From NCBI GenBank assembly GCA_035558955.1, contig DATMBX010000068.1, positions 1 through 11,436 of the forward strand: a stretch of 11,436 bases of DNA, read 5' to 3'. Below, piece after piece: positions 1-6,460 of this stretch. A program made the translations under genes and the position numbers. The stretch comes from DASVDE01 sp035558955 (GTDB lineage Bacteria; Actinomycetota; Thermoleophilia; Solirubrobacterales; 70-9). Below the pieces are notes generated by a model. That model was not told the DNA's origin, did not search any database, and was given only the letters and a program-made list of their open reading frames with translations. The stretch's first letter is position 1; each line of letters starts with the position of its first letter.

Positions 1-63
1 GGCCGGCGCGACGAGCGCCGCCACCAGGGCGAGGAGGGCGATTGCGGTCTTGGGGCTTCTCAT
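1..63 (-). CDS. N-terminus of a secreted protein (partial, runs off the left edge)
   Basis: Reading the minus strand from an ATG at 63-61 gives MRSPKTAIALLALVAALVAPA before the window ends. This is a textbook Sec signal-peptide start: two positive residues in the n-region, then an uninterrupted Ala/Leu/Val core. An AAGGA-like Shine-Dalgarno core lies about 5 bases upstream (around 69-74), one of the best ribosome binding sites in the window, which supports this start. The gene follows the PPOX gene on the same strand after an 81-base gap, so it could be a separate unit or a distal operon member. Nothing of the mature protein is visible, so no function can be assigned. Confidence 0.6.
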   Translation of the reverse strand, partial: MRSPKTAIALLALVAALVAPA

Positions 64-144
64 CGGTCCTTTTCGGTCGGCTTGGCGCGCGGGTCACTTC
101 CTAACACGCGTCGACCCCGCCGGTAGCGCCGGGAAGGTAACGGC

Positions 145-612
145 TCAGTAGGTTCCGCCCAGCTTGCGGTGATCCCATGTTGCCGTGCGCACCGGCTTGA
201 AGTGGATCGCCACCCGCTTTGGCGCCTGCGCCTCGAGCGCCGTCTTGGCGTCGCCCTCAACGGATTCGATGCCCTCGGCGTAACGCAACGTCAACTCTTC
301 GGCGAACCCGATCACCGTTTCGAAGTCGCGGTGGATCTCCGCCTCGGCCTCGATCATCGCCCCGCGCAGCTCGCCGTACTCGTGCCCGGTCTCGACCAGC
401 ACCGTCGCCCGCGGGTCGCGCTCCAGGTTGCGCACCTTCTGGGACTTGGCGTAGGTCCAGATCCAGACCTCGCCGTCGCGCGGGACGAACCACATCGGCA
501 TCGAGTGCGGCCAGCCGCGCGGCCCGAGGCTGGAGACAACCGCGATCCGCTCCCCCTCGAGCAGCTCCCGCAACTCCCCCTCGCTCAGTCTGATCTGGTC
601 ACGGCGGCTCAC
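145..612 (-). CDS. Pyridoxamine 5'-phosphate oxidase-fold (PPOX class) flavin/F420-binding protein
   Basis: The 155-residue product has the length and split-barrel pattern of small PPOX-class proteins, which bind FMN or F420 and often act as reductases or oxidases on unknown substrates. Visible marks are the first strands with GWPHSMPMWF (residues 33-42), the cofactor-phosphate region WTYAKSQKVRNLERDPRATV (52-71), and the C-terminal strand ending WDHRKLGGTY (146-155), a tail common in actinobacterial members. The start is a GTG at 612-610; no good Shine-Dalgarno is seen, and the previous gene stops 12 bases upstream, so it is probably translated from the same mRNA as the ArsR-type regulator. 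Fold assignment is firm by motif; substrate and choice of F420 or FMN are not decidable here. Confidence 0.85.
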   Translation of the reverse strand: MSRRDQIRLSEGELRELLEGERIAVVSSLGPRGWPHSMPMWFVPRDGEVWIWTYAKSQKVRNLERDPRATVLVETGHEYGELRGAMIEAEAEIHRDFETVIGFAEELTLRYAEGIESVEGDAKTALEAQAPKRVAIHFKPVRTATWDHRKLGGTY

Positions 613-624
613 GCAAGCCGCAAG

Positions 625-1227
625 CTACTCCACCCTCGAGGGAGTTTCGTAACCCATCAGCGCGAAGCTCGCCGGAAAGCCCTCGGCTCCCGTCTCGGCC
701 AAGCGCTCGGTGCTTTGCGCCTGAATCTGGAGGAGGCGCTCGACGAACTCCATCTGGGCTACGACTGCCTCCCGCCAGCCTTGCTCATCCAGCATCGTCG
801 GCGTCCAGCTCAGATGGTGGTCGCTGCGAGCGTAGAAAGTGCCGGCCTCCATCGCCGCCATCGCGTCATCCACGATGTCGCGGAGCAAATTTGCCGACAT
901 GCTCGGTTTAACCGACATAGGGAGTTGCTCCCAGTCCTCGTCGGAGAAAAAGGCGTGTTTGGTAGCGCGGTAGAAATGCTCGACCGCTCCGCGCCGAGGC
1001 TCCGTCCGAACCAGCTCGATGCAGTCGCTCTCCTTGAGGGCTTTGATGTGATAGCTGACATCGCCGAGTCTTTCGCCAAGCTGATTGGCCAGCTGGTTGG
1101 GACTGGCGACCCTCTCATTGAGAAGCGCCAGGATATGAACGCGCAGCGGGTGCGCCAGCGCTTTCATCAATCTCGGGTCGAATCCCCTGACCCGTCGCCT
1201 CGTGTCTCCGTCCCCTGCGCCTCTCAT
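625..1227 (-). CDS. ArsR-type winged-helix transcriptional regulator with C-terminal effector-like domain
   Basis: The 200-residue protein opens with a winged helix: helix 1 in DPRLMKALAHPLRVHILALL (17-36), a recognition-helix region LGDVSYHIKALKES (54-67), and a wing RRGAVEHFYRAT (78-89). This is the ArsR/HTH_20 pattern. It lacks the Cys-x-Cys metal-sensing motif of true ArsR/SmtB sensors, so a metal ligand is unlikely. Residues 90-200 form a helical, acidic C-terminal region, possibly for dimerisation or ligand binding. The first ATG (1227-1225) has no clear Shine-Dalgarno; ATG at codon 21 would cut into helix 1, so the longer form is preferred. It stops 12 bases before the PPOX gene, suggesting that it controls its own two-gene operon. 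The target is unknown. Confidence 0.85.
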   Translation of the reverse strand: MRGAGDGDTRRRVRGFDPRLMKALAHPLRVHILALLNERVASPNQLANQLGERLGDVSYHIKALKESDCIELVRTEPRRGAVEHFYRATKHAFFSDEDWEQLPMSVKPSMSANLLRDIVDDAMAAMEAGTFYARSDHHLSWTPTMLDEQGWREAVVAQMEFVERLLQIQAQSTERLAETGAEGFPASFALMGYETPSRVE

Positions 1228-1270
1228 TGAGACCCGAAACTACTTCATGGAGACTGCTTCGATTCCAGGG

Positions 1271-1302
1271 ATTTTGTAGTGCTTTTTTGATTACTTAAGT
1301 AC
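1271..1302 (-). promoter_or_regulatory. A/T-rich candidate promoter/operator of the ArsR-PPOX operon
   Basis: The 101 bases between the DUF1906 stop and the ArsR start contain the most A/T-rich patch of the left part. It includes a perfect 10-base palindrome TACTTAAGTA (1292-1301), an A6 run (minus strand, 1288-1283) and a TACAAAAT stretch (minus strand, 1278-1271) that could act as a -10 element. The -35 match and spacing are poor, so the promoter call is tentative. The palindrome is a reasonable size for a winged-helix half-site pair. No intrinsic terminator is seen for the DUF1906 gene, so read-through is possible. Confidence 0.3.
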
Positions 1303-1328
1303 GTGTGAGGATTGGGAGCGGCCCGTGC

Positions 1329-2780
1329 CTACCGCGTCAGCTGAAGCGTGCGGGTGGCGCGGGCGCCGGGGATCGCGACCAGCAGCTGCGTCTTCAGCGT
1401 CCCGAACTGGCGCAGCAGCGGGCGGCCGCGGGGGTTGAGGGCGACGCGGAAGGTGTGGGACTTGCCGCCGCCAAGGCGGAAGGCTCGGCGGGCGACAGCG
1501 ATGCGCACGACCCGGCCGGTCGTGTTGCGGCCTCGCGCCGGCAGCCTGACGTTGGAGCGCATGATGATCTGCCCGGGACAGGAGATCTCCGGGGCCCAGC
1601 CGCAGCGGACTCGGACGCGCACGGTCCCCGCCTGCGGCTTGACGCGGGAAACGGTGAGTGGGGGAAGGGCCACCGGTCCGATGGCGGGGCCGACCGTTCC
1701 GCCGTCGAGGTAGTTGTTGTCGATGTTGATCGTCACCCCGCCCCAGCGCTCGTCGTGGCCGCCGCGGTACTGGCGGATGCGCTGCTGGAGGCTCCAGGCG
1801 CCGGCGGGGACGTAGGGGTCGGCGGTGGTGCGACGGCCGTCCCAGTTGGCCATCCAGATGTGGTCGGGAAGGGTGTAGAGGGTGCCGAGCCGGCCGACCA
1901 GGTCCTCGATCCCGGAGCCGCTGCTGCTGTAGACGCCGGATTGGTACCCCAGCGCGTGCAGCTCCTCCGTCCAGGCCTCGAGGAACTTGAGCGTGGCGTT
2001 GGTGGCGCTGACGGTCTGGGTGTAGCTCTCCATGTCGAAGTAGATGGGGCTGCCGGGGCCCATGCCGATCGCGCGTGCGTCGGCGACGGCGTCGGCGGCC
2101 TGGGCCGACCCCTGGGAGACAGCGACGCCGGGGCTGAGCTTGGCACAGGAGCCGCAGCTGCTGGTCGGCGCCTGCAGGCCGACGTAGGTGGGGATCAGGT
2201 GCCAGCCCCCGGCCACCTGCTCCCCCACCCAGCGGGTTGTCAGGTTGGGCTGAGAGCAGGCGCGGTTGAGCCCGCCGATGTAGACGCCGACAGCGCGGTA
2301 GGGGGAATCCGCCCAGGCGGCCATCGTCCGGGACGAGGGGGCGGCGCAGGCGTCGAAGCCGAGGCCGGTGAAGACGGAGCCGCCGATCGCCGAGCCGGCC
2401 GCGCCCGGGGCGATGGCGGAGGTGGTAGCCCGCGCGGCGCGCGCCTCGGCGATGGGGTCGACCACGATCGCCCGATTGCGGCCGATCGCGTTCGAGGGAC
2501 AGCGCTGGCTCGCGGCCGGCGTCCCCAAGTAGACGGCGCGACGGTCCAGCCGCACGCACATCCCCGGATGGCGATCCAGGCGAATGACCGGCCACGAGGC
2601 CGGCGCCTTCACTTCCTGTCCGCGGTAGTGGACCGTCTTCGTCCCGGAATCGGCCCAGGCGGCGTCGGGCCCGGCAAGTGCCGTCCATCCCATCGCCACG
2701 ACAAGAGCAACGATCCCCGCCTGCACGCGCAAGCCGCGCGCAAACGCTCCGCATCGAGCGGCCATACGCATGGAACCCAT
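1329..2780 (-). CDS. Secreted DUF1906 (Rv2525c-like) glycoside-hydrolase-like protein
   Basis: Starting at the ATG at 2780-2778, the protein has 483 residues; a GTG three codons earlier is possible, but GGTGG five bases before the ATG favours the shorter form. In the 486-residue numbering of the GTG form, a Sec signal peptide (hydrophobic core about 24-40) ends at an A-W-A|D cleavage site near 46. The DUF1906 TIM-barrel-like domain spans about 140-362, shown by GFDACAAPSSRTMAAW, VYIGG, HLIPTYVG, IYFDMESY (acidic pair D252/E254, the likely active-site strand), GVYSSS, WMANWDG and VTINIDNNYLDGG. A final Val/Arg-rich beta module (about 378-486, Cys 396 and 404) follows. The family is structurally related to GH25-like lysozymes, so cell-wall glycan is a plausible target, but activity is unproven. 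No partner gene is evident. Confidence 0.88.
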   Translation of the reverse strand: MGSMRMAARCGAFARGLRVQAGIVALVVAMGWTALAGPDAAWADSGTKTVHYRGQEVKAPASWPVIRLDRHPGMCVRLDRRAVYLGTPAASQRCPSNAIGRNRAIVVDPIAEARAARATTSAIAPGAAGSAIGGSVFTGLGFDACAAPSSRTMAAWADSPYRAVGVYIGGLNRACSQPNLTTRWVGEQVAGGWHLIPTYVGLQAPTSSCGSCAKLSPGVAVSQGSAQAADAVADARAIGMGPGSPIYFDMESYTQTVSATNATLKFLEAWTEELHALGYQSGVYSSSGSGIEDLVGRLGTLYTLPDHIWMANWDGRRTTADPYVPAGAWSLQQRIRQYRGGHDERWGGVTINIDNNYLDGGTVGPAIGPVALPPLTVSRVKPQAGTVRVRVRCGWAPEISCPGQIIMRSNVRLPARGRNTTGRVVRIAVARRAFRLGGGKSHTFRVALNPRGRPLLRQFGTLKTQLLVAIPGARATRTLQLTR

Positions 2781-2896
2781 TCTGCCCACCGGAGTTGTGA
2801 TCGTCCCCCGGCCACCGACTCCTGGTCGAACAATCCCACGGGTGAATTGTCTTGACCTGCTTCCACCGCTTGCGAGCGTGGGAACTATTGGTCACC

Positions 2897-3061
2897 ATGC
2901 TTGATGTGGTCGCAAACCCGTTAGAAGAGCAACGTCTCCTGGTGGATATGAACCGTGCCTATCGCGAGCGAGGGGCTGAGATTCGCGAAGAATCGGACGC
3001 CTGGGAAGCAACGCTCCCAGACGGCCTCCCCGACGAGCCTGACCCCGAAGACGATGACTGA
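2897..3061 (+). CDS. Small acidic protein of unknown function, first gene of an overlapping pair
   Basis: This 54-codon gene starts at ATG 2897 and ends at TGA 3059-3061. The product begins MLDVVANPLEEQRLLVDMNR, continues through a charged helix, and ends in a strongly acidic tail (PDEPDPEDDD). A longer version from TTG 2852 exists in frame but adds an unconvincing N-terminus. The stop overlaps the ATG of the next gene in the string ATGACTGA, the classic layout for translational coupling. I do not recognise the family. Its small size and acidic character next to a second small gene are compatible with an antitoxin or adaptor protein, but no DNA-binding fold is visible. The opposite strand is also open across the pair (3416-2892) but reads as low-complexity Arg/Gly protein, so I take this strand as real. 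Confidence 0.5.
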   Translation: MLDVVANPLEEQRLLVDMNRAYRERGAEIREESDAWEATLPDGLPDEPDPEDDD

Positions 3062-3341
3062 GACGCAGACTTCCCTGGGAAACCTGCCGGGGGCAGAACT
3101 GATTGAGCGAGGGCTGGCCGACCTGCGCAACGGGAACGAGTCCGCCGAAGCGCTGCTCGTCTCGATCGGCGCGCCGCGTCTGCGAACTGTTGGAGTCCCC
3201 GTGCCGAACCCGATCCCCTCTCCCGAGCACAAGCTCTACTTGCTGCTGGCGAGAGAGAAGGACAACGGAGCCCATTCCGCCTACAACGCCCTGATCCGCC
3301 GGCTGGTCAGCTTCGAGCGCGCGGCCGCACGCGCGAGCTAG
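3054..3341 (+). CDS. Conserved-looking small protein of unknown function, coupled to the upstream gene
   Basis: This 95-codon gene starts at ATG 3054, inside the last codons of the previous gene (8-base overlap), and stops at TAG 3339-3341. The product has a helical first half (LIERGLADLRNGNESAEALL), a central SIGAPRLRTVGVPVP segment, a Pro-rich turn, and a helical C-terminus (HSAYNALIRRLVSFERAAA). It has no signal peptide, membrane segment, cysteine or recognisable catalytic motif, so it is a small soluble protein. The well-formed amphipathic helices and the coupled start argue that it is a real gene. The pair sits just before the ORF6N gene, separated by 106 bases, and may have arrived with it. 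No function is assigned. Confidence 0.6.
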   Translation: MTETQTSLGNLPGAELIERGLADLRNGNESAEALLVSIGAPRLRTVGVPVPNPIPSPEHKLYLLLAREKDNGAHSAYNALIRRLVSFERAAARAS

Positions 3342-3447
3342 CGACTCGGCGCGCATGAGCGCTCTTCGCCGCCTAAGTTCATAAGTCGTTGCAGACTTTT
3401 TGCGGAGTGCGCGCATTCAGACACTGGAGCATCGCTAGCGTCGTTGC

Positions 3448-3996
3448 GTGGCCGCCAAGGGGACAACCAAAAGACTCGTTTCCACAGGAGCAATTCAGCG
3501 CCGAATCTTCTTGCTAAGAGAGCGGCAAGTCATGCTCGACGCTGACCTTGCGGATCTCTACGGCGTCGAAACCGGCGCATTGACACGGGCGGTCTTGCGT
3601 AACAGAGAGAGGTTCCCAAGCGATTTCATGTTCCAGCTCACAGAGGAGGAGTGGGTTCGTTTGAGATGCCAATTTGGCATCTCAAACGAAGGACGAGGGG
3701 GTCGGCGCTATCGCCCCCGCGTCTTTAGCGAGCAAGGCATCGCGATGTTGTCCAGTGTGCTGCGCAGCGAGCAAGCTGTAGCCGTCAACATCGAGATTAT
3801 GCGTGCCTTTGTTGAACTCAGGCACATCGCTCAATCCTATGAAGGCCTGGCCAATCGCCTTGATGAACTGGAGCGAAACGTGAGTGCCAAGCTCGGTAAA
3901 GAACGAGCGCGAGTGGATGCGATCTTCAAGCTACTTCGCGAAGTCACGCTCTCGAGACCTCGCAAGCACCCCGCCGGGTTCATGCCTTCCAAGTAG
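3448..3996 (+). CDS. ORF6N-domain DNA-binding protein (phage-type)
   Basis: The 182-residue product is a full-length ORF6N-family protein. The domain runs from about residue 12 to 125: RRIFLLRERQVMLDADLADLYGVETGAL (18-45), RNRERFPSDFMFQLTEEEW (51-69), LRCQFGISN (72-80), then GRGGRRYRPRVFSEQGIAMLSSVLRS (82-107) and VNIEIMRAFVELR. A coiled-coil-like helix (about 129-168) and the basic tail RKHPAGF follow, as in other bacterial members. ORF6N domains occur in phage and plasmid proteins, often with KilA-N or Ant domains, and are thought to bind DNA; the biological role is mostly unknown. The start is GTG 3448 without a good ribosome binding site. G+C is about 53 % in a 60-base sample against about 68 % in the WYL gene. 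A perfect 35-base palindrome lies inside codons 70-81. Confidence 0.9.
   Translation: MAAKGTTKRLVSTGAIQRRIFLLRERQVMLDADLADLYGVETGALTRAVLRNRERFPSDFMFQLTEEEWVRLRCQFGISNEGRGGRRYRPRVFSEQGIAMLSSVLRSEQAVAVNIEIMRAFVELRHIAQSYEGLANRLDELERNVSAKLGKERARVDAIFKLLREVTLSRPRKHPAGFMPSK
3656..3690. repeat. Perfect 17-base inverted repeat with 1-base spacer inside the ORF6N gene
   Basis: The left arm TTCGTTTGAGATGCCAA (3656-3672) is followed by a single T (3673) and the exact reverse complement TTGGCATCTCAAACGAA (3674-3690). All 17 positions pair. The arms encode residues 70-81 (VRLRCQFGISNE), a conserved part of the ORF6N domain, so the palindrome is kept within a protein-coding constraint. The bases just outside (G3655, G3691) do not pair. 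In RNA this would form a hairpin of about 16 base pairs with a 3-base loop in the middle of the message; in DNA it is a dyad that a dimeric protein could bind. Confidence 0.95.
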
Positions 3997-4008
3997 CTGT
4001 GGTTGGAC

Positions 4009-6390
4009 TCAAGCCCCGAGTGGGATCAGGTCCAGCTCTCGCCAGGGGCCCTCGCCGGCCATTGGCTGGGTGCGGCCCTCCAGCCAGTCGGGTTGGAGGT
4101 CGTCGTAATGGGGGCTGGCCGGGTGGCCGGATTGGCCGGTGAACATCTGCCAGCGGGAGCGCTCCGGCGCGGTGGGGTCGGCGACCATTCGCCAGCCAGG
4201 CGCCCAAATCGCCTTGTAGGGGTCGTTCGGGTCGTGACCGATCTGGCTGATCGTCTCCTGGCCGCCGCCCGCCCTGACGGTGCGGTTGAGCAGCCGCCGC
4301 AGCAGCGGGTTGGCCTCCCCCAGCGGGTGCGGGAACTCCAGCTCGTGGACATCTCCCCAGCGCCAATCCTCGGGGTCGGGGCCGAAGCTGTCGCTGAGGT
4401 CGTCGAGCGCCCCGGCCAACGACTCCAGGGCCAACTCGTCCCAGGGGCGGCCGATCAGCTCCTCGTCACCCTCCTCCCAGAGCTTCATCAGGTGCGAATG
4501 CCAGCGCCAGAACGATGTGACGTGCGGCAGAAAGCCGTTGTCGGCGCGATCGAGCCAGCGCTCGCATAGGTCGCGGTCGCCGATCGTGGCCCGTGCGAAC
4601 TCGCGCGCCAGCCGCAGCAGGAATGCCTGGTAGATCGTCGCGGCGACCGAGTCGGGGTCGAGCCGGCCATCCCAGCTGCGCAGCCGTTCTATCGCGCTCA
4701 ACTCGCGCTGCCCGGAGGGAGTGAGGCGGCCCAGCCGCCGCGCCGTCTCCAGGCCGGGGATCGAGAAGTTGTCGGACTGCATCGCCTCAAACCCCTCGAT
4801 GTCGTGCTCGTCGCTCGCCCGCAGCAAGTCCTGGATCCGTCGCGCCCGATAGCCGTCAAGCCAGTCGCTGGTGATGTGGTGGGGATAGTCGTCGCCGACG
4901 ATCCGGTTGTTGGCGGTGACCAGGAACCCCTGCTCCGGGTCGATCGTCTCCGGCAGCTCCTCGTAGGGCACCGTCCCAACCCACTCGAACTCCCCCGTCC
5001 AGCCGGGCTTCGGCAGGTCCGGACAGCCGCCCTTGCGCAGCGGCAGCCGCCCGACCAGCTTGTAGCCGATCGAGCCATGGCGGTCGGCCCAGACCATGTT
5101 CATCGGGGGCGTGCTGTACCCCGCCATCGTCTCCACCAGCTCCGGGCCGGAGCGAATCCCGTGCAGCTCGAACGCCCCCCCGAATGCGGTCGGCTCATCG
5201 AGAGTGAGCCAACGCAGGGCGAGCGGCTCGGCGTCGTCGGCGCCGAGCGCCTCGTTGACGATCGGCCCGTGGTGGGTGGCTCTCACTTCGAGGACTTCAG
5301 GCTCCGCTCGTCCCTTGACCGGGATTTCCTCGCGCACGACCTCGAGCGGGCGCCACTCCCCCTCGAACAGGTAGCGGTCGCCTTCGACCCGCTCGATGAA
5401 GAGATCCTGGGTGTCGGCCAGCGTGTTGGTAAAGGTCCAGCAGACGTCGTTGTTCTGGCCAATGGAAACGCCCGGTATTCCCGGCAGCGAAGCGCCGCGG
5501 GTAAAGCGGTCGCCCAGCGTCAGGCCGACCTGGTACCAGAGCCCCGGCATGCTCGGGAACACATGCGGGTCGCCGGCGATCAGCGGCGAGCCGGTCGCGC
5601 TCAGGGCGCCGGTCACGGCCCAGTTGTTGGAGCCGCTCGCCTCGACCGCCATCCCCATCGCCCGGCGCACCGCGTCGATCTGCTCGGTCAGCGTCAGGCC
5701 CTCGCCCGACCAAGCGTCCCCGCTGACGATCGGATTCTCCGCAGGGTAGCCGGGATCGAGCCTCGCCGCCCGTTCCGCGCCCAGTTCCCGGGCCATGTCG
5801 GCTCGCAACAGCTCCCGCTCCCAATTGGCCGAGAAGCCGAAGGCGAGCAGCTTGCCGAGACTGAGGATGTCGACCGGTCTCCAGGGCTCGAAATCGAGCC
5901 GCAACAGCTGCATCTCGAACGGCAGCGCCCTGGCATTTGCCGCCGCCGCGTTGACCCCTTCGCAGAAGCGCTCCAGCTGGGCGCGCAGTCCCGAGTCCAG
6001 GGTCTCGGCTTCGCGCTCGGCCGTGCGGCGGATTCCCAGAGTCCGCACCAACCGATCGACCGGCAGTCCCTCCGGCCCGGCGAACTCGGAAAGCCGGCCG
6101 CAGGCAATACGCCGGTAGAAGTCCATCTGCCAGAGCCGGTCCTGGGCGTGACAGAAGCCCTGCGCGAACCAGACGTCGGCGAGGCTGCCGGCCTCGATGT
6201 GGGGGACGCCCCAGCGGTCGCGGCGGACGCGGACGCGCCCCTCAAGCCCGTCGAGCTCGATCGTTCCCTCCTGCTTGGGCAGAGGACGGCGCGCCAGCCA
6301 GTGCCAGGCGGCGGCGGTCGCCGCCGCGGCCAGGCCCGTGCCGGCAGCTCCAGCCATAAGTCCAGCTCGTACTGCCCGCGCACCCCGCAC
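4009..6390 (-). CDS. Penicillin acylase family protein (Ntn hydrolase, peptidase family S45)
   Basis: Penicillin acylase-type enzymes hydrolyse side-chain amides (beta-lactams, acyl-homoserine lactones or other N-acyl compounds) after autocatalytic cleavage into two chains. Numbering from an upstream in-frame ATG at 6471, the product shows DRWGVPHIEA (85-94), AQGFCHAQDRLWQMDFYRR (103-121), and the processing site GSNNWAVTG, where Ser281 would become the new N-terminal nucleophile of the beta chain. AGDPHVF, GQNNDVCWTFTNTLADTQD and VTANNRI (likely oxyanion Asn region) follow. Residues 40-60 form an Ala-rich hydrophobic segment, a signal peptide or membrane anchor. I chose GTG 6390 (codon 28) because the ATG at 6471 lies inside a large hairpin; GTG 6408 and ATG 6357 are alternatives. 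The gene converges with the ORF6N gene, 12 bases apart. Substrate unknown. Confidence 0.9.
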   Translation of the reverse strand: MRGARAVRAGLMAGAAGTGLAAAATAAAWHWLARRPLPKQEGTIELDGLEGRVRVRRDRWGVPHIEAGSLADVWFAQGFCHAQDRLWQMDFYRRIACGRLSEFAGPEGLPVDRLVRTLGIRRTAEREAETLDSGLRAQLERFCEGVNAAAANARALPFEMQLLRLDFEPWRPVDILSLGKLLAFGFSANWERELLRADMARELGAERAARLDPGYPAENPIVSGDAWSGEGLTLTEQIDAVRRAMGMAVEASGSNNWAVTGALSATGSPLIAGDPHVFPSMPGLWYQVGLTLGDRFTRGASLPGIPGVSIGQNNDVCWTFTNTLADTQDLFIERVEGDRYLFEGEWRPLEVVREEIPVKGRAEPEVLEVRATHHGPIVNEALGADDAEPLALRWLTLDEPTAFGGAFELHGIRSGPELVETMAGYSTPPMNMVWADRHGSIGYKLVGRLPLRKGGCPDLPKPGWTGEFEWVGTVPYEELPETIDPEQGFLVTANNRIVGDDYPHHITSDWLDGYRARRIQDLLRASDEHDIEGFEAMQSDNFSIPGLETARRLGRLTPSGQRELSAIERLRSWDGRLDPDSVAATIYQAFLLRLAREFARATIGDRDLCERWLDRADNGFLPHVTSFWRWHSHLMKLWEEGDEELIGRPWDELALESLAGALDDLSDSFGPDPEDWRWGDVHELEFPHPLGEANPLLRRLLNRTVRAGGGQETISQIGHDPNDPYKAIWAPGWRMVADPTAPERSRWQMFTGQSGHPASPHYDDLQPDWLEGRTQPMAGEGPWRELDLIPLGA

Positions 6391-6418
6391 TGTTCGTTTC
6401 CGCCTCACCCGGGCCACA

Positions 6419-6440
6419 TTACTGGCTGCGCAGCCAGTAA
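6419..6440. repeat. 22-base perfect palindrome upstream of the acylase
   Basis: TTACTGGCTGC (6419-6429) is followed directly by its reverse complement GCAGCCAGTAA (6430-6440), with no spacer. It lies 28 bases upstream of the preferred acylase start (6390). On the minus strand it follows the large hairpin at 6461-6503. Perfect two-fold symmetry without a loop fits an operator for a dimeric regulator better than a terminator; no T-run follows on either strand. If the acylase used the far upstream ATG, the palindrome would be coding. Confidence 0.8.
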
Positions 6441-6460
6441 ACGACCAACCACGCGCTCTG

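Noticed and set aside
169..1230. Long plus-strand open frame (353 codons) opposite the PPOX and ArsR genes
   Set aside because: It spans two recognisable genes on the other strand and gives an Arg/Leu/His-rich protein with no domain. High G+C makes such antisense frames common.
2831..2849. Imperfect dyad CAATCCCACGGGTGAATTG between the DUF1906 gene and the small gene pair
   Set aside because: Only six of nine positions pair, not above what is expected by chance.
1305..2855. Plus-strand open frame of 516 codons opposite the DUF1906 gene
   Set aside because: Low-complexity Gly/Ala/Asp-rich reading; the minus strand encodes a clear secreted domain protein.
3383..3401. Possible terminator after the small gene pair (AAGTC, six bases, GACTT, then T's)
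   Set aside because: The stem is only five base pairs with two G-C pairs, too weak to call.
2892..3416. Minus-strand open frame of 174 codons across the two small genes
   Set aside because: Arg/Gln/Gly-rich low-complexity reading. The plus strand has a natural stop/start overlap and helical proteins.
3337..3440. Seven-base direct repeats GCTAGCG at 3337-3343 and 3434-3440 as possible insertion duplications
   Set aside because: Short and flanking only an intergenic gap with no mobile element between them; likely chance.
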